Assembly: GCA_963847345.1 (NCBI GenBank)
Contig: CAWJZU010000011.1
Span: 113,112 to 177,111, forward strand
Length of the DNA: 64,000 nucleotides
Origin: DATARH01 sp963847345
Lineage (GTDB): Bacteria; Pseudomonadota; Alphaproteobacteria; ATCC43930; CGMCC-115725
Direction of reading: 5' to 3'
How positions within the stretch are numbered: position 1 is the first letter of the stretch; every line of letters starts with the position of its first letter. A model generated the notes under the pieces. That model did not search any database. It was not told where the DNA came from and saw only the letters and a list, made by a program, of their open reading frames with translations. This document shows positions 47,466-57,096 of this stretch, piece by piece. The position numbers and the translations under genes were made by a program.

Positions 47466-49238
47466 TCACCCCTCCGGCAGGCCGGCCAGGCGCAGGCCAG
47501 TGACGAAGAGTTCGAGAACTTCCGGTGCCGCAAAGTGAGCGCGCTCGCGCAAGTCGGCGATGGTCAGTTTGGGGTCGATGGCAAGCACTCGGCTAAGTTC
47601 GGCGCGCGCCTCATCGATATGGCCGAGATGCGCCAACGCGACGACTTTGACCCGCATCACCGCGACCATGCGCGGCTGCTCGTGCAAGGCGCGGTCGGCC
47701 CATTCGATCGCTCGTTCGAAGCGCCGCGCGGCGAGATGAGCGGCAGCGGTATTGCCGGCATAGAGAAAGGCATACGGGTCGAACGGGCTCAAACGGCGCG
47801 CCCGTTCGATGGCTTCGATCGCCTTCTCGGGCTCGTTGCGCGACACGTGGATATGGCCTCTGATCAGCCAAGCGTGAGCCGCGTTTGGGTTGAGCGCCAG
47901 GGCGCGATCGAGAGCCGCCGCCGACATCGCCGCCTCGCCGGCGAGGCGAAACAGCGTCAAGGCAGCCCGGCAAACCGTTTCGGCGTCGTCGCGCTCCGCT
48001 TCGAGCGCCTGGCGGGCCAGGTGGCAGGCTTCGCCGATGTCCTCATCCGACAGTGCCCCCCACCCCTGAATTCGTTGCAGCGCTCGACACCAGCCGACCA
48101 TGGCCGCGGCCGGCGCGTAGAAGGGATCGATCGCCAACGCCTGCCGGGCGAGGACGACTGCCTCGGCAACGCCCTCTTCGGTAAAGCGGTATGATTGCGC
48201 CAATGCGCGCAGATAGAGGTCGTAAGCGGTGAGATTCGCGGTCGGCTTGCGGCTGGCGCGTTCGATCTCGGCTTGGCGCAATTTCGGTTCGATCGCGCCG
48301 GCGACGCTCGCCGCGACCTGATCTTGCAATTCGAAGATGTCGTCGAGCGCGCCGTCGAAGCGGTCGGCCCAGATGTGAGCGCCGGTTGTCGTGTCGATCA
48401 ATTGCCCGGTAATGCGCACCCGGTTGCCGGCTTTGCGCACGCTGCCTTCGAGCACGTAGCGCACGCCCAACTCCTGCGCCACCTGCTTCACGTCGACCGG
48501 CTTGCCCTTGTAGGTGAAGGCGGAGTTGCGGGCGATGACGAAGAGCCATGGCAGCCGCGCGATTGCCGTCGTGATCTCCTCGACCATGCCATCAACGAAA
48601 TACTCTTGCTCGGCATCTCCGGTCAGGTTCTGAAAGGGTAAGACCACGAGCGACGGCTTGTCGGGGAGCGGCAGCGGAGCTGCGACCGGCAGTGCCGCGT
48701 GGGACGATGCGCCGAGAGCGACAGCATAAGTGCGCACCGGCCGAGCGATGTTCTTGACCTGCTGCTCGCCGAGATCGTCGAAGGCGACATCGAGCTTGTC
48801 GCGCACCTGCTCGTGAGCCGCGGCGCTGAGGCAAATCCCGCCGGGCACAGCCAGCGCTTCGAGCCGGGCGGCAATGTTGACGCCGTCGCCGAAGATGTCG
48901 CCATCCTCGATGAGGATGTCGCCGAGATTGATGCCCATGCGGAACTCGATGCGCCTCCCTGCCGGTGTTGCGGCGTTTTGGGCGATCAACTCCCGCTGCA
49001 ACTCGACCGCACAGCGCACTGCGTCGACGACGCTGGCGAACTCGACAAGCAGGCCGTCGCCGGTCGTTTTGACGATGCGACCCCGGTGCTCGGCGATTTT
49101 GGGGTCGCCGAGTTCACGGCGAACCGCACGCAGCGCTGCGAGCGTGCCCTCTTCGTCCTCGCCCATCAGCCGCGAATAGCCGGCGACATCGACCGCCAGA
49201 ATAGCCGCCAACCGGCGCTCGACCCGCCCTTCGCTCAT
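47466..49238 (-). CDS. Class III adenylate/guanylate cyclase with TPR domain
   Basis: I take ATG 49238 (MSEGRVERRLAAILAVDVAG). The cyclase domain covers about residues 8-175: AAILAVDVAGYSRLMGEDEE (metal Asp), GRIVKTTGDGLLVEFASVVD (second metal Asp), RMGINLGDILIEDGDIFGDG and VNIAARLEALAVPGGICLS. Next is a TolB/FlgO-like segment (SLVVLPFQNLTGDAEQEYFV). TPR-like helices continue to the end (AHAWLIRGHIHVSRNEPEKA). This fusion is very common in Rhizobiales. It lacks an obvious membrane segment. Confidence 0.92.
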   Translation of the reverse strand: MSEGRVERRLAAILAVDVAGYSRLMGEDEEGTLAALRAVRRELGDPKIAEHRGRIVKTTGDGLLVEFASVVDAVRCAVELQRELIAQNAATPAGRRIEFRMGINLGDILIEDGDIFGDGVNIAARLEALAVPGGICLSAAAHEQVRDKLDVAFDDLGEQQVKNIARPVRTYAVALGASSHAALPVAAPLPLPDKPSLVVLPFQNLTGDAEQEYFVDGMVEEITTAIARLPWLFVIARNSAFTYKGKPVDVKQVAQELGVRYVLEGSVRKAGNRVRITGQLIDTTTGAHIWADRFDGALDDIFELQDQVAASVAGAIEPKLRQAEIERASRKPTANLTAYDLYLRALAQSYRFTEEGVAEAVVLARQALAIDPFYAPAAAMVGWCRALQRIQGWGALSDEDIGEACHLARQALEAERDDAETVCRAALTLFRLAGEAAMSAAALDRALALNPNAAHAWLIRGHIHVSRNEPEKAIEAIERARRLSPFDPYAFLYAGNTAAAHLAARRFERAIEWADRALHEQPRMVAVMRVKVVALAHLGHIDEARAELSRVLAIDPKLTIADLRERAHFAAPEVLELFVTGLRLAGLPEG

Positions 49239-49704
49239 CTCGCAAGGCCAGTCCACGCAGGAGATCTGCGGCTGAGGATATGATGGAACTCAGCCTGACG
49301 CGAGCACCGCTTCGGCGCGGATCAGATGCCGAAGCGAATGACGGCTTTCCACCCCACTCGGCCGATCCCGAATGCTGCCCTGAGTCGGCTTCGGGGCATG
49401 GGCGGGCCTGCTGCCGTCCCATGCGAGCGGCTGCTGTCGGATCGGTTAGGAGACCCTCGCTGAGGGTCAGACGGCGACGGCCTAGCGCCGATAACGGTCA
49501 TTCGCAGCGCCACAATCGAGCCTTCGGAGGCGATCGTGGTCGCTTTGGATATAAATAATTACAAAATATACTCATCCCTCTTCGATTTCTATGACCATGT
49601 TAGATGTCAGGCTCAATCAAATAATTGCGCCGCGGGTGCCTGGCCTGGTGCATAGTCCACAAACAAGGCATCGGCTCTCTTCATGACTACATTGGGAGAT
49701 GGTG

Positions 49705-49878
49705 ATGGACAAAGATCGGATTGCGGGAGCCGCGAAAGAAATTAAGGGCTCGGTCAAAGAAACCATCGGCAAGGCGGTCGGGGATGCCAAGCTCCAAGCT
49801 GATGGTAGAGCCGACCAGGTTGAGGGTAAGGTCCAGAACGCTGTCGGCGGCCTCAAAGACGCGCTCAAAGGAAAATAG
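49705..49878 (+). CDS. CsbD-family stress protein (copy 1)
   Basis: 57 residues: MDKDRIAGAAKEIKGSVKET and ADQVEGKVQNAVGGLKDALK. This is the typical CsbD-like amphipathic helical protein, induced in general or envelope stress in many bacteria. The start follows GGGAGATGGTG. The protein is identical to that of copy 2 at 56626. A 26-codon membrane peptide and a PRC-barrel gene follow. Confidence 0.9.
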   Translation: MDKDRIAGAAKEIKGSVKETIGKAVGDAKLQADGRADQVEGKVQNAVGGLKDALKGK

Positions 49879-49908
49879 GTAGTTACAACTTATTCGTTGG
49901 AGAAAGCC

Positions 49909-49989
49909 ATGGAACTCTTATTGATCATTCTTGTACTTGTCCTTCTGTTCGGTAGTGGCGGCTTTTACGGTTACCGCCGCTGGCGCTAA
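49909..49989 (+). CDS. 26-residue single-pass membrane peptide (copy 1)
   Basis: ATG after GGAGAAAGCC opens MELLLIILVLVLLFGSGGFY followed by GYRRWR. One hydrophobic helix, a Gly-rich turn and a basic C-terminus make a plausible small inner-membrane protein. It is conserved in copy 2, where ATG is GTG. No named family, although similar short hydrophobic stress peptides exist. Confidence 0.6.
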   Translation: MELLLIILVLVLLFGSGGFYGYRRWR

Positions 49990-50002
49990 CCAGGAACAGC
50001 AA

Positions 50003-50110
50003 CTGGATTGTAGGAGTGCGAAAGAGGTCGAGGGCTCGACTCTCGACTCTGACGGTAGAACCGGCACAATTGAGGGTAAAGTTCAGAACGCCGTTTCAAG
50101 TATTAAGTGA
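50003..50110 (+). pseudogene. CsbD remnant (copy 1)
   Basis: The frame SAKEVEGS..DGRTGTIEGKVQ and NAVSSIK-stop aligns with AKEIKGS..DGRADQVEGKVQ and NAVGGLK of the intact csbD upstream. It has no start codon and has lost the middle, so it is a decayed tandem duplicate. The 6-bp indel between the two large repeats lies inside it. Confidence 0.65.
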
Positions 50111-50181
50111 CGGGCTGACGAGGTGAGGCCTGATGCCCCTCCTTCGATTAGTGGGCGCATCAACTAAAGAGGAAAACAGTT

Positions 50182-50574
50182 ATGAAACAAATGATCGTTC
50201 TCGCCAGTGCAGCATTGATCGGCGTCGCTCTTCTGTCAGGCGGCGCAGGAGCGCAGGGCACACCGCAGACAGTAAACCTCGCCAAAGTCGATGTACAGAC
50301 TCTGGCTGCTGGCTATCGCGCGTCCAAGGTCACGGGCAGCCATGTCGTCAACGATGCTAACGAAACCATTGGTGAGATTAACGACCTTCTAGTCAGCCTC
50401 GACGGCAAGCAGCCGTATGCCGTTCTATCGATCGGGGGCTTCCTGGGTATGGGAACTCACTTGGTTGTCGTTCCTTACAACACGCTCAAGTTCGTGGACA
50501 AGAAGGTAGTATTGCCTGGTGGCACCAAGGAAGAGCTCAAGATGCTGCCGGAGTTCAAGTACGCGACGGGGTGA
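50182..50574 (+). CDS. PRC-barrel protein with signal peptide (copy 1)
   Basis: A signal peptide (MKQMIVLASAALIGVALLSG, cleavage near AGAQG) is followed by a PRC-barrel: SHVVNDANETIGEINDLLVS, YAVLSIGGFLGMGTHLVVVP and a final beta strand. PRC barrels in exported proteins of this type appear in stress clusters. The start follows AAGAGG. Copy 2 at 57097 differs by two residues (KVV/KVI and YAT/YTT). Confidence 0.87.
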   Translation: MKQMIVLASAALIGVALLSGGAGAQGTPQTVNLAKVDVQTLAAGYRASKVTGSHVVNDANETIGEINDLLVSLDGKQPYAVLSIGGFLGMGTHLVVVPYNTLKFVDKKVVLPGGTKEELKMLPEFKYATG

Positions 50575-50864
50575 TCCCCATTGCGGTTCTCCTATTCGCG
50601 GATTCAGAGCACGCATTCGTTGCGTGCATTGACGAGGCTGTCCCCTGGCTTGAAAAAGGCGCGCGAACACCAAGCCGCCGCACCAGGTATCGGCTTGTTA
50701 CTCTCCTTGGCCTATGGAACGCGCCTGAATATTTGACCTTGGAACATAAACAGGCTTCGAGCGAATGCCTCAGCTTGAGGAGGCACTGGGTCGTCTGCCG
50801 CGCGCCACAGGGTTTATCGCTCGTGGCGCAGCGGAAACCTGATGCAAGAGAAACCGGTTCGTAA

Positions 50865-51371
50865 GTGATTTCAATGGTTCTTCATGGCGCCTACGCGCCC
50901 GTGCTTCCCGAGATGGACCCGTTTCTTTTTGCTTCCGTGGGCGAAGAGGTAAAGGGAATCCCGCTTAGCGTTCTCTCGGCGCTGGCGCAGCTCGGCCTTG
51001 ACCCCCGGGCCGAAGCGGCTCGATTGTCCAGTCTGACGAGCGAAGCAGCAGCCAGCCAACTTGGACGATTGTTCGCCCGATTACCAGACCGCCCTTGGAC
51101 TTCCTCGGAGATTGGAGAGATCGCGAGCACGCTGGTCGAGTTACTGCCCGCTGCACAAACCGGCGGTAAACAAAACGATCCGATCACAAGCGCCACACGC
51201 GGCAAACTCAGCCCCGTTGCGTCGGGCCATCTGATCTATCTGGCCCTGGCGCTGTCGGGCGCATTAGCTGTCGGCCTGATGGCGCATGGCCTCATTGCCT
51301 CGGACAATCACGAGGCTGCTTCGCCGGTACCGCTGGTCAACTCCCTCTCCCCGTCCGCGCCAATGCGCTAA
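50865..51371 (+). CDS. Hypothetical protein with one C-terminal membrane helix
   Basis: GTG at 50865 or ATG at 50874. The soluble part (DPFLFASVGEEVKGIPLSVL, SALAQLGLDPRAEAARLSSL) resembles a small family found in rhizobial genomes whose members begin with FLFAxxGEExxGxxLSVLSALA. A membrane helix (LIYLALALSGALAVGLMAHG) lies near the end. Function unknown. About 290 bp of featureless sequence separates it from the PRC gene. Confidence 0.7.
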   Translation: MISMVLHGAYAPVLPEMDPFLFASVGEEVKGIPLSVLSALAQLGLDPRAEAARLSSLTSEAAASQLGRLFARLPDRPWTSSEIGEIASTLVELLPAAQTGGKQNDPITSATRGKLSPVASGHLIYLALALSGALAVGLMAHGLIASDNHEAASPVPLVNSLSPSAPMR

Positions 51372-51795
51372 ACGACAGAAGCACACAATTCGAACCCCTC
51401 GATGCCACCTTCGCTGTCTCACAGGTTCAGTGAAGCCCGCGACGCCGGTAGCGACTGGTCCTTTAGACGGCGAAATCGCCTCCCGCGCGGCACTCGAAGA
51501 GAGCGGCCCACGGATACACGCCCAGTTTCGGCGTCTATTCGCCTCGCGGTGAATGATGTGCCCTCCCCTGTTTGACGTCTCCGCCCTCGACCGCAACGCT
51601 GAGGGGGCGTTCGTTTCGGTTTCTATGTCACTCCAGCCCCGAACTTAGGGCCGCGCGACGCTTGCCCGTCGGGCGATACGATCACGGCAAACTCCGCCAC
51701 GGGCGGATTGGCTTTGCGGACAAGCCGGGCCAATGCCAAGGCTTGTGACCCCGCGAATTGAAATCGAGCATCATCTCCTTGAAGGAAGCGGGGAC
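51372..51795. other. Gene-free stretch upstream of the first DUF1003 gene
   Basis: No credible gene on either strand. The last 20-odd bases begin to match the region upstream of the second DUF1003 gene. Confidence 0.5.
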
Positions 51796-52194
51796 ATGAG
51801 AAACTGGCACGAGGCCCACGCGGAGAAGCAGAGCGCCGGCGACCGCATCGCCGACCGAGTGGCGGCATTCATCGGCTCATGGGCCTTTATTATCGGACAA
51901 ACAGGCGTCATGGTCCTGTGGATTCTGGTCAATACGCTCGCGCTGTTTGGTTTTATCCGCTTCGACATGTATCCCTTCGTTTTCCTCAACTTGTTTATGT
52001 CGGCCGAGGCGGCGTTCGCAACGCCATTGATCCTTATGTCGCAGAATCGCTCGGCAGAGCGCGACCGCGAGCATGCCCAACATGATTACGACGTGAACAT
52101 CGAAGCCAAACGGGAGATTGACGAATTAATGACCACTCTTGCTCGGATCGAGATCGATAAGCTCGACAAAATTATGGCTGCTCTAAAGGTGTGA
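51796..52194 (+). CDS. DUF1003 membrane protein (copy 1)
   Basis: I choose ATG 51796 because the second copy shares exactly MRNWHE as the first conserved residues. Two membrane helices (AAFIGSWAFIIGQTGVMVLW; FDMYPFVFLNLFMSAEAAFA) and the signature LILMSQNRSAERDREHAQHD followed by DYDVNIEAKREIDEL define DUF1003. Function unknown. 132 residues. Confidence 0.88.
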   Translation: MRNWHEAHAEKQSAGDRIADRVAAFIGSWAFIIGQTGVMVLWILVNTLALFGFIRFDMYPFVFLNLFMSAEAAFATPLILMSQNRSAERDREHAQHDYDVNIEAKREIDELMTTLARIEIDKLDKIMAALKV

Positions 52195-52583
52195 AGCGTG
52201 CCGTTTTTGGTGTGCATTAGGTCTTGCAAGATCCGCTCGCCCTTCGACCTCGCCATTGCTCGACCCGGCGGCTATGGCCGGAATGGGGCATGAAAACTCG
52301 TTCTCGCCGCCCAGGCTGAATGGCCGGTGTCGGTTCAGTTAACCGACCCGCCGGGACACAAGGGAATGGGCGAGACGCGCCGTTAGCAGCCATTTTTCGT
52401 CACCAACATCGGCACAGCGAAACTGTCACGTCCCGTGAGGATGCATCAGCCCAGCACAGAGACCGATTAAGTCAAAGAAATGGCTACAACTTGGAGCTGT
52501 CGAATTCAATACACGGTATTGAGTGATTACATCGCTGCCATTGCCGTCGCAATTGACGGATGCCGCTACCGCTCGCGGATGAA
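52195..52583. other. Gap between convergent DUF1003 and GlxA genes
   Basis: The first 100 bp match the downstream flank of the second DUF1003 gene (61301-61396) with moderate divergence. No gene seen. Confidence 0.55.
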
Positions 52584-53609
52584 TTATCGAGCATTCAAAA
52601 GGGTGTGGTAGCCAAATCGTTTCCGGTAGGAAGCGGGCGACAACCCGGCTTTTCGAGAAAATAGACGGGAAAAGGGCCTTGGGTCCTGGTAGCCGACCTC
52701 GTGAGCGATTTCGTCGATCGGCTTGCACGTGGTTTCAAGCAGTTGCTTTGCCTCTTCGATCCGAACCGCGTGAACATACTCCATCGGCCGATAACCGGTC
52801 GCGGCCTCAAATCGCCGATTGAAGGTCCGTTGCGGCAAGCCGCTGAGTTGAAGGGCCTGCGCGACGGGATGCGCGGCGGCATAGTTCTCCGCTATCCAAA
52901 CCTGGCATCGTGCAATTACCGGATCGTCCTTCTGGATGCGACGGGACATCGCCGCATAGGGAAGCTGCCCTTGCGCGTGATCGCTGAAAACGTAGATTTT
53001 GGCTGTTTGCGCCGCGTGCTCGACCCCGAAGAATCGTGCGATGATATGTACCGCCAGATCCTGCCAATTCGCCCCCCCGCCGGCCAGGATCAAACGGTTT
53101 CCCTCACCCGCAAAGGTGAGAGTTCTTTCAGGGCGGAATTTGATTTTCGGGTAATAGCGTCGAAATACATCGGCGTAGGCCCAGTGAGTCGTCGCTTCGT
53201 AGCCATTCAAAAGTCCGGCTTCGGCAACCAATAGCGCTCCCGAACATACGGTTGCGATCGTCGCTCCCTGCGAAAATCTTTCGCGCAGCCAGGCAACTTC
53301 TCGTGGACAACATCCATAGGGCGGCTGGTCTACCGGGAGCGACATGCTGGGGACACAGATCACATCGGCCTCGGTCGCGTGCGCGATCGCAGCATGCGGT
53401 GTGACAGGCACGCCTCCACGGCAGACGAATGGTCTCTTACTAGCAGCAACAATCCGTATTGCAGCGAGGGGGTCAGCCGGTCCGCCGGTGACGAGACGCG
53501 GCCATGCCGTCCCGGGCATGGAGAGCACATCGTAGAGCCCGTATATCACGGACCCGATAGAATCCGGCGCAGCCAGGATATCGATCTTCACTCGGCGGGG
53601 CTGCGCCAT
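52584..53609 (-). CDS. GlxA-type regulator: DJ-1/PfpI domain plus AraC helix-turn-helix
   Basis: ATG at 53609 gives MAQPRRVKIDILAAPDSIGS. The N-terminal DJ-1/PfpI-like part includes GATIATVCSGALLVAEAGLL, with Cys at the nucleophile-elbow position. The C-terminal AraC domain shows LPQRTFNRRFEAATGYRPME, IEEAKQLLETTCKPIDEIAH and PRPFSRLFSRKAGLSPASYR. These proteins activate catabolic genes in response to small metabolites. The open frame extends upstream to 53651 without support. Confidence 0.9.
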   Translation of the reverse strand: MAQPRRVKIDILAAPDSIGSVIYGLYDVLSMPGTAWPRLVTGGPADPLAAIRIVAASKRPFVCRGGVPVTPHAAIAHATEADVICVPSMSLPVDQPPYGCCPREVAWLRERFSQGATIATVCSGALLVAEAGLLNGYEATTHWAYADVFRRYYPKIKFRPERTLTFAGEGNRLILAGGGANWQDLAVHIIARFFGVEHAAQTAKIYVFSDHAQGQLPYAAMSRRIQKDDPVIARCQVWIAENYAAAHPVAQALQLSGLPQRTFNRRFEAATGYRPMEYVHAVRIEEAKQLLETTCKPIDEIAHEVGYQDPRPFSRLFSRKAGLSPASYRKRFGYHTLLNAR

Positions 53610-53733
53610 TTCACCATGATTCCAGCGCTGTGACCAAATCGATCCCGCCATGGCAATTCTGGCCCTGTTTGACGGTAAAAAGAAGAGCGATGCTTCCTCT
53701 TAGGGCCTGTTGTCAAATTCAGCCCCGATCGTC

Positions 53734-53808
53734 GGTCCCGGCGAAGGCCGGGACCCACGTTTCGTCCGATCGTGGGCCTGCCCAGTGGATGCCGGCCTTC
53801 GCCGGCAT
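53734..53808. repeat. Pair of REP-like palindromes
   Basis: GTCCCGGCGAAGGCCGGGAC (around 53735-53754) and ATGCCGGCCTTCGCCGGCAT (53789-53808) are perfect or near-perfect hairpins separated by about 35 bp. They are typical alphaproteobacterial REP-like units in an intergenic gap. Confidence 0.8.
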
Positions 53809-53930
53809 GAAGCGGGGGAAGGATAAATCGGCCGATTTGCTGATTTGACGAGGACCCTGGTGACGGGGAAGAGCCAAGGCGCACGACGATGCTCGTCACG
53901 TCCGCAAGGCAACACCGAAGGGAGGTCACG

Positions 53931-55229
53931 ATGCTTGTTGACGATTACGGCAACCCGCTGTCAACGGCGTCTTCGGCCGCCCGTGACGCGTATGTTGCTG
54001 GCTATCGCTTACTTTTCATGACTTCGCCGGCGGCAGGCACGGAATTCGCGCGTGCGACCGAAGCGGACCCGGGCTTCGCGCTCGCTTACCTTGGCGGCGC
54101 GCAGGTGGCGGTGATGAGGGGCGACGTTTCAGCCGTGCAGGCTGCGTTCGCTGCCGCCAAGGCCGCCGCTGTCCGGCTTAGCGATCGTGAGCAAAGCCAT
54201 CTCGGTTTTTTCGGGAAGATGTTCGCTGGTCAGATCGGGGCCGCTCTGGAGGCCGCCCGCACGCACCTTGACGCTTGGCCGCGCGATGCCGCTGTATTTA
54301 ATGTTTACGGACCAATCCTGGGCCTCATCAGCTTGGAGGGCGCGCCGGGCAGCAAGCGCCGTCAGGCCGAGATAATGGACGCCTTCGTACAGCATTATGG
54401 CGATGATTGGTGGTTTGCCGCCCATCGCGCCATGGCGCTCATTGAAGTCGGCAGATTTGATGAGGCTCACTCGCTCACCGAGCACGCGTTACGCAGTGAA
54501 CCGCGCAACCCGTGGGCCGTCCATTCTCGTGCTCATATCGCCTACGAAACCGGCGAGCCGGAAGGCGCCCGCGCTTTGATACAAGCGTTCCTCGCTGCCA
54601 CGCCTCGGGAATATGTTCTCTGGGGACATCTTGCGTGGCATCATGCGCTTGCCGAACTGAATGCGGGCAATTATGAGGCGGCACGAGCAAGATTCGAGGC
54701 GGATGTAGGACCAGAAGTCCATAGTGAAACGGCACGCAGCAAATTCCAGGATGCAGTACAGTTCCTGTGGCGCTGGGAGCTTGCCGGCCATCCGCGCGAT
54801 CTGGATCGGTGGCGCAAGCTCGATGCCCTCGCTCGTGTCTTGCTGCCCAAGGCGACGATATCCTTCCACGAGATTCATATTTCATTGGCAGGTGCCATCG
54901 CCGGCAGTGAGAAGGCTGTTGCCGAGCGTCTATTGCAGATGGACGAGTTGGAGCGGGCGGGGCGCTACCCGGCGGGTGGCGCCCCGCAGGCCATCGCCCG
55001 GGGTCTTGCCGCTTACGCAAGCGGCGACCAGGCCGGCGCCATAGCCGTGCTTGCGCCCCTGCTCCCCGAGTTGGAGCGTGTGGGTGCGGCCAGCCGCGCG
55101 CAGCACGACATCATCGAATTCACGGTGCTGCGCGCCTGCGCCGAACTCGGACGCCACGACGAGCTGCGCACCTTGCTGGCACTACGGCGCAAGGGCCCCG
55201 GTCCGGTGCCGGTCACCGGCATCCACTGA
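53931..55229 (+). CDS. Tetratricopeptide-repeat-like protein
   Basis: ATG 53931 follows GGGAGGTCACG. The 432 residues are almost all helical and show repeated TPR-like pairs: EFARATEADPGFALAYLGGA, RFDEAHSLTEHALRSEPRNP, WAVHSRAHIAYETGEPEGAR and AAYASGDQAGAIAVLAPLLP. No signal peptide. The layout matches TPR proteins of the alpha/alpha-toroid COG type with unknown partner. The upstream Met at 53889 is less likely. Confidence 0.8.
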   Translation: MLVDDYGNPLSTASSAARDAYVAGYRLLFMTSPAAGTEFARATEADPGFALAYLGGAQVAVMRGDVSAVQAAFAAAKAAAVRLSDREQSHLGFFGKMFAGQIGAALEAARTHLDAWPRDAAVFNVYGPILGLISLEGAPGSKRRQAEIMDAFVQHYGDDWWFAAHRAMALIEVGRFDEAHSLTEHALRSEPRNPWAVHSRAHIAYETGEPEGARALIQAFLAATPREYVLWGHLAWHHALAELNAGNYEAARARFEADVGPEVHSETARSKFQDAVQFLWRWELAGHPRDLDRWRKLDALARVLLPKATISFHEIHISLAGAIAGSEKAVAERLLQMDELERAGRYPAGGAPQAIARGLAAYASGDQAGAIAVLAPLLPELERVGAASRAQHDIIEFTVLRACAELGRHDELRTLLALRRKGPGPVPVTGIH

Positions 55230-55644
55230 CCGGCTCCCGACAAGCTGGTATTTGCAACACGCAATAGCGGGCCTGGAGGCGACATTTCGGTCATGCACGA
55301 AAAACAGCATCGTTCCGTCGGCGCCAGTACGACGTCATCGCGAGCGCGGCCGCTACTACTCTGCCCCGGGTTCGCTTTGTAGCGATTGCCGGTACCCAAT
55401 GACCGCTCGCTACCAGCTTGAGCGCAAGCTTGGTGGTCTGCTACCTGGCTTGCGCTGGGTTGGCAATGACAGGTTTGGGGCAATCTCGCAGACTGGCGGA
55501 CCCGATTGCTCCAATGAGCGCATTTCCGTCTCTTTCCAGACGATCCTTACCCGCTTAGCCATTGCGGCAGGGCTATGGTGCTCCGAGCGATGTAGACTAG
55601 CGGAAATGGCGGCCCCACCGGGCGGCGGGGCCGCTGTGAGTCAA
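55230..55644. other. Gene-free stretch before the integrase remnant
   Basis: No gene, repeat or RNA feature recognised between the TPR gene and the integrase stop, which are convergent. Confidence 0.5.
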
Positions 55645-56434
55645 TCAGAGTTCAACCTGTTCAGCGATGCTGAGAGCATCGTCCACCTCGATCCCGAGAT
55701 ATCGGACGGTGCTCTCCAGCTTTGTATGGCCCAGCAACAACTGCACCGCTCGCAAATTGCCGGTTTTCCGATAAATCTGCGCCGCCTTCGTCCGCCGCAT
55801 AGAATGGGTGCCGTAGGCCGAGCTGTCGAGCCCTGCACTCTCGATCCAGCCATGCACGATGCGGGCGTATTGTCGGGTCGAGAGATGCGGCTGCGCTCGA
55901 ACGCGGCTCGGGAAAAGATAGCGCCCGTTGCTGAGATCGGCCGCGGATAACCAGGTCCCGGATCGAGGACCGGGTCTGCTCCGTGATCTCAAACTGGACC
56001 GGCCGCCCGGTTTTCCGCTGGATCACGGTGGCCCGTTCCCGCGCCCTGCCACCGGCGCACACGTCACCGATTTTCAGCGAGACGAGGTCGCAGCCGCGCA
56101 GCTTGCTGTCGATCGCCAGGTTGAACAGGGCGAGGTCGCGCTTGCGATCCTCAAGCTGAAGCCGGACCCGAATTGCCCAGACATCCTTTGGTTTGAGCGG
56201 GCGCTTCTGCCCGATCAGGCGGCCCTTGTTCCAGGGCGCCTTCGCAAAGCCGACAAAATTCGGGATCGTCGTGTCGATGCTCGCCTCCTCGATCCCGACC
56301 GCGCCCTCCCAGCGCGCGCCGACAGCGGCGGCGAACCAATCTACCCGAACGGCAGCTTTTCGCTCACTTTGCAGACGATGCGTGCGCCACGACCCGTGGC
56401 GAGATGCGCCGATAACGGTCATTCGCAGCGCCAC
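55645..56434 (-). pseudogene. Short tyrosine recombinase (integrase), frameshifted, abutting repeat copy 2
   Basis: The conserved protein begins near DTTIPNFVGFAKAPWNKGRL (about 56276) and reads LALFNLAIDSKLRGCDLVSL (catalytic Arg region) to EITEQTRSSIRDLVI. A shift near 55950 moves to LSNGRYLFPSRVRAQPHLST, GTHSMRRTKAAQIYRKTGNL (HxxR) and LLLGHTKLESTVRYLGIEVD (catalytic Tyr). This is the compact, catalytic-domain-only integrase common in alphaproteobacteria. No start codon fits the family start. The frame runs back into the 1.09-kb repeat, whose left edge at 56406 may mark an insertion or recombination point. Confidence 0.77.
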
Positions 56435-56625
56435 AATCGAGCCTTCGGAGTCGATCGTCGTCGCTTTGGATATAAATAATTACAAAATATACTCATCCCT
56501 CTTCGATTTCTATGACCATGTTAGATGTCAGGCTCAATCAAATAATTGCGCCGCGGGTGCCTGGCCTGGTGCATAGTCCACAAACAAGGCATCGGCTCTC
56601 TTCATGACTACATTGGGAGATGGTG

Positions 56626-56799
56626 ATGGACAAAGATCGGATTGCGGGAGCCGCGAAAGAAATTAAGGGCTCGGTCAAAGAGACCATCGGCAAGGCGGTC
56701 GGGGATGCCAAGCTCCAAGCTGATGGTAGAGCCGACCAGGTTGAGGGTAAGGTCCAGAACGCTGTCGGTGGCCTCAAAGACGCGCTCAAAGGAAAATAG
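56626..56799 (+). CDS. CsbD-family stress protein (copy 2)
   Basis: Encodes the same 57-residue protein as copy 1, MDKDRIAGAAKEIKGSVKET onward. The DNA differs by silent changes only. The same GGGAG ribosome site precedes it. Gene dosage or gene conversion may explain the identity. Confidence 0.9.
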   Translation: MDKDRIAGAAKEIKGSVKETIGKAVGDAKLQADGRADQVEGKVQNAVGGLKDALKGK

Positions 56800-56829
56800 G
56801 TAGTTACAACTTATTCGTTGGAGAAAGCC

Positions 56830-56910
56830 GTGGAACTCTTATTGATCATTCTTGTACTTGTCCTTCTGTTCGGTAGTGGCGGCTTTTACGGTTACCGCCG
56901 CTGGCGCTAA
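56830..56910 (+). CDS. 26-residue membrane peptide (copy 2, GTG start)
   Basis: Same peptide as copy 1 but with GTG in place of ATG. The substitution keeps a valid start, which supports the frame being translated. Confidence 0.58.
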   Translation: MELLLIILVLVLLFGSGGFYGYRRWR

Positions 56911-56923
56911 CCAGGAACAGCAA

Positions 56924-57025
56924 CTGGATTGTAGGAGTGCGAAAGAGGTCGAGGGCTCGAACTCTGACGGTAGAACCGGCACAGTTGAGGGTAAAGTTCA
57001 GAACGCCGTTTCAAGTATTAAGTGA
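56924..57025 (+). pseudogene. CsbD remnant (copy 2)
   Basis: SAKEVEGSNSDGRTGTVEGK and VQNAVSSIK-stop, equivalent to the copy 1 remnant minus 6 bp. No start codon. Confidence 0.62.
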
Positions 57026-57096
57026 CGGGCTGACGAGGTGAGGCCTGATGCCCCTCCTTCGATTAGTGGGTGCATCTACTAAAGAGGAAAACAGTT

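Larger units (their letters stand above)
49485..50579. repeat. Direct repeat copy 1 (about 1.09 kb), partner at 56406-57494
   Basis: The two segments differ by about 11 substitutions and one 6-bp indel that I could count. Each carries csbD, a 26-codon peptide, a csbD remnant and a PRC-barrel gene. The left edge is sharp (GCGCCGATAACGGTCATTC starts both). Beyond the right edge (GATCCCC) only weak similarity continues. Confidence 0.92.
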
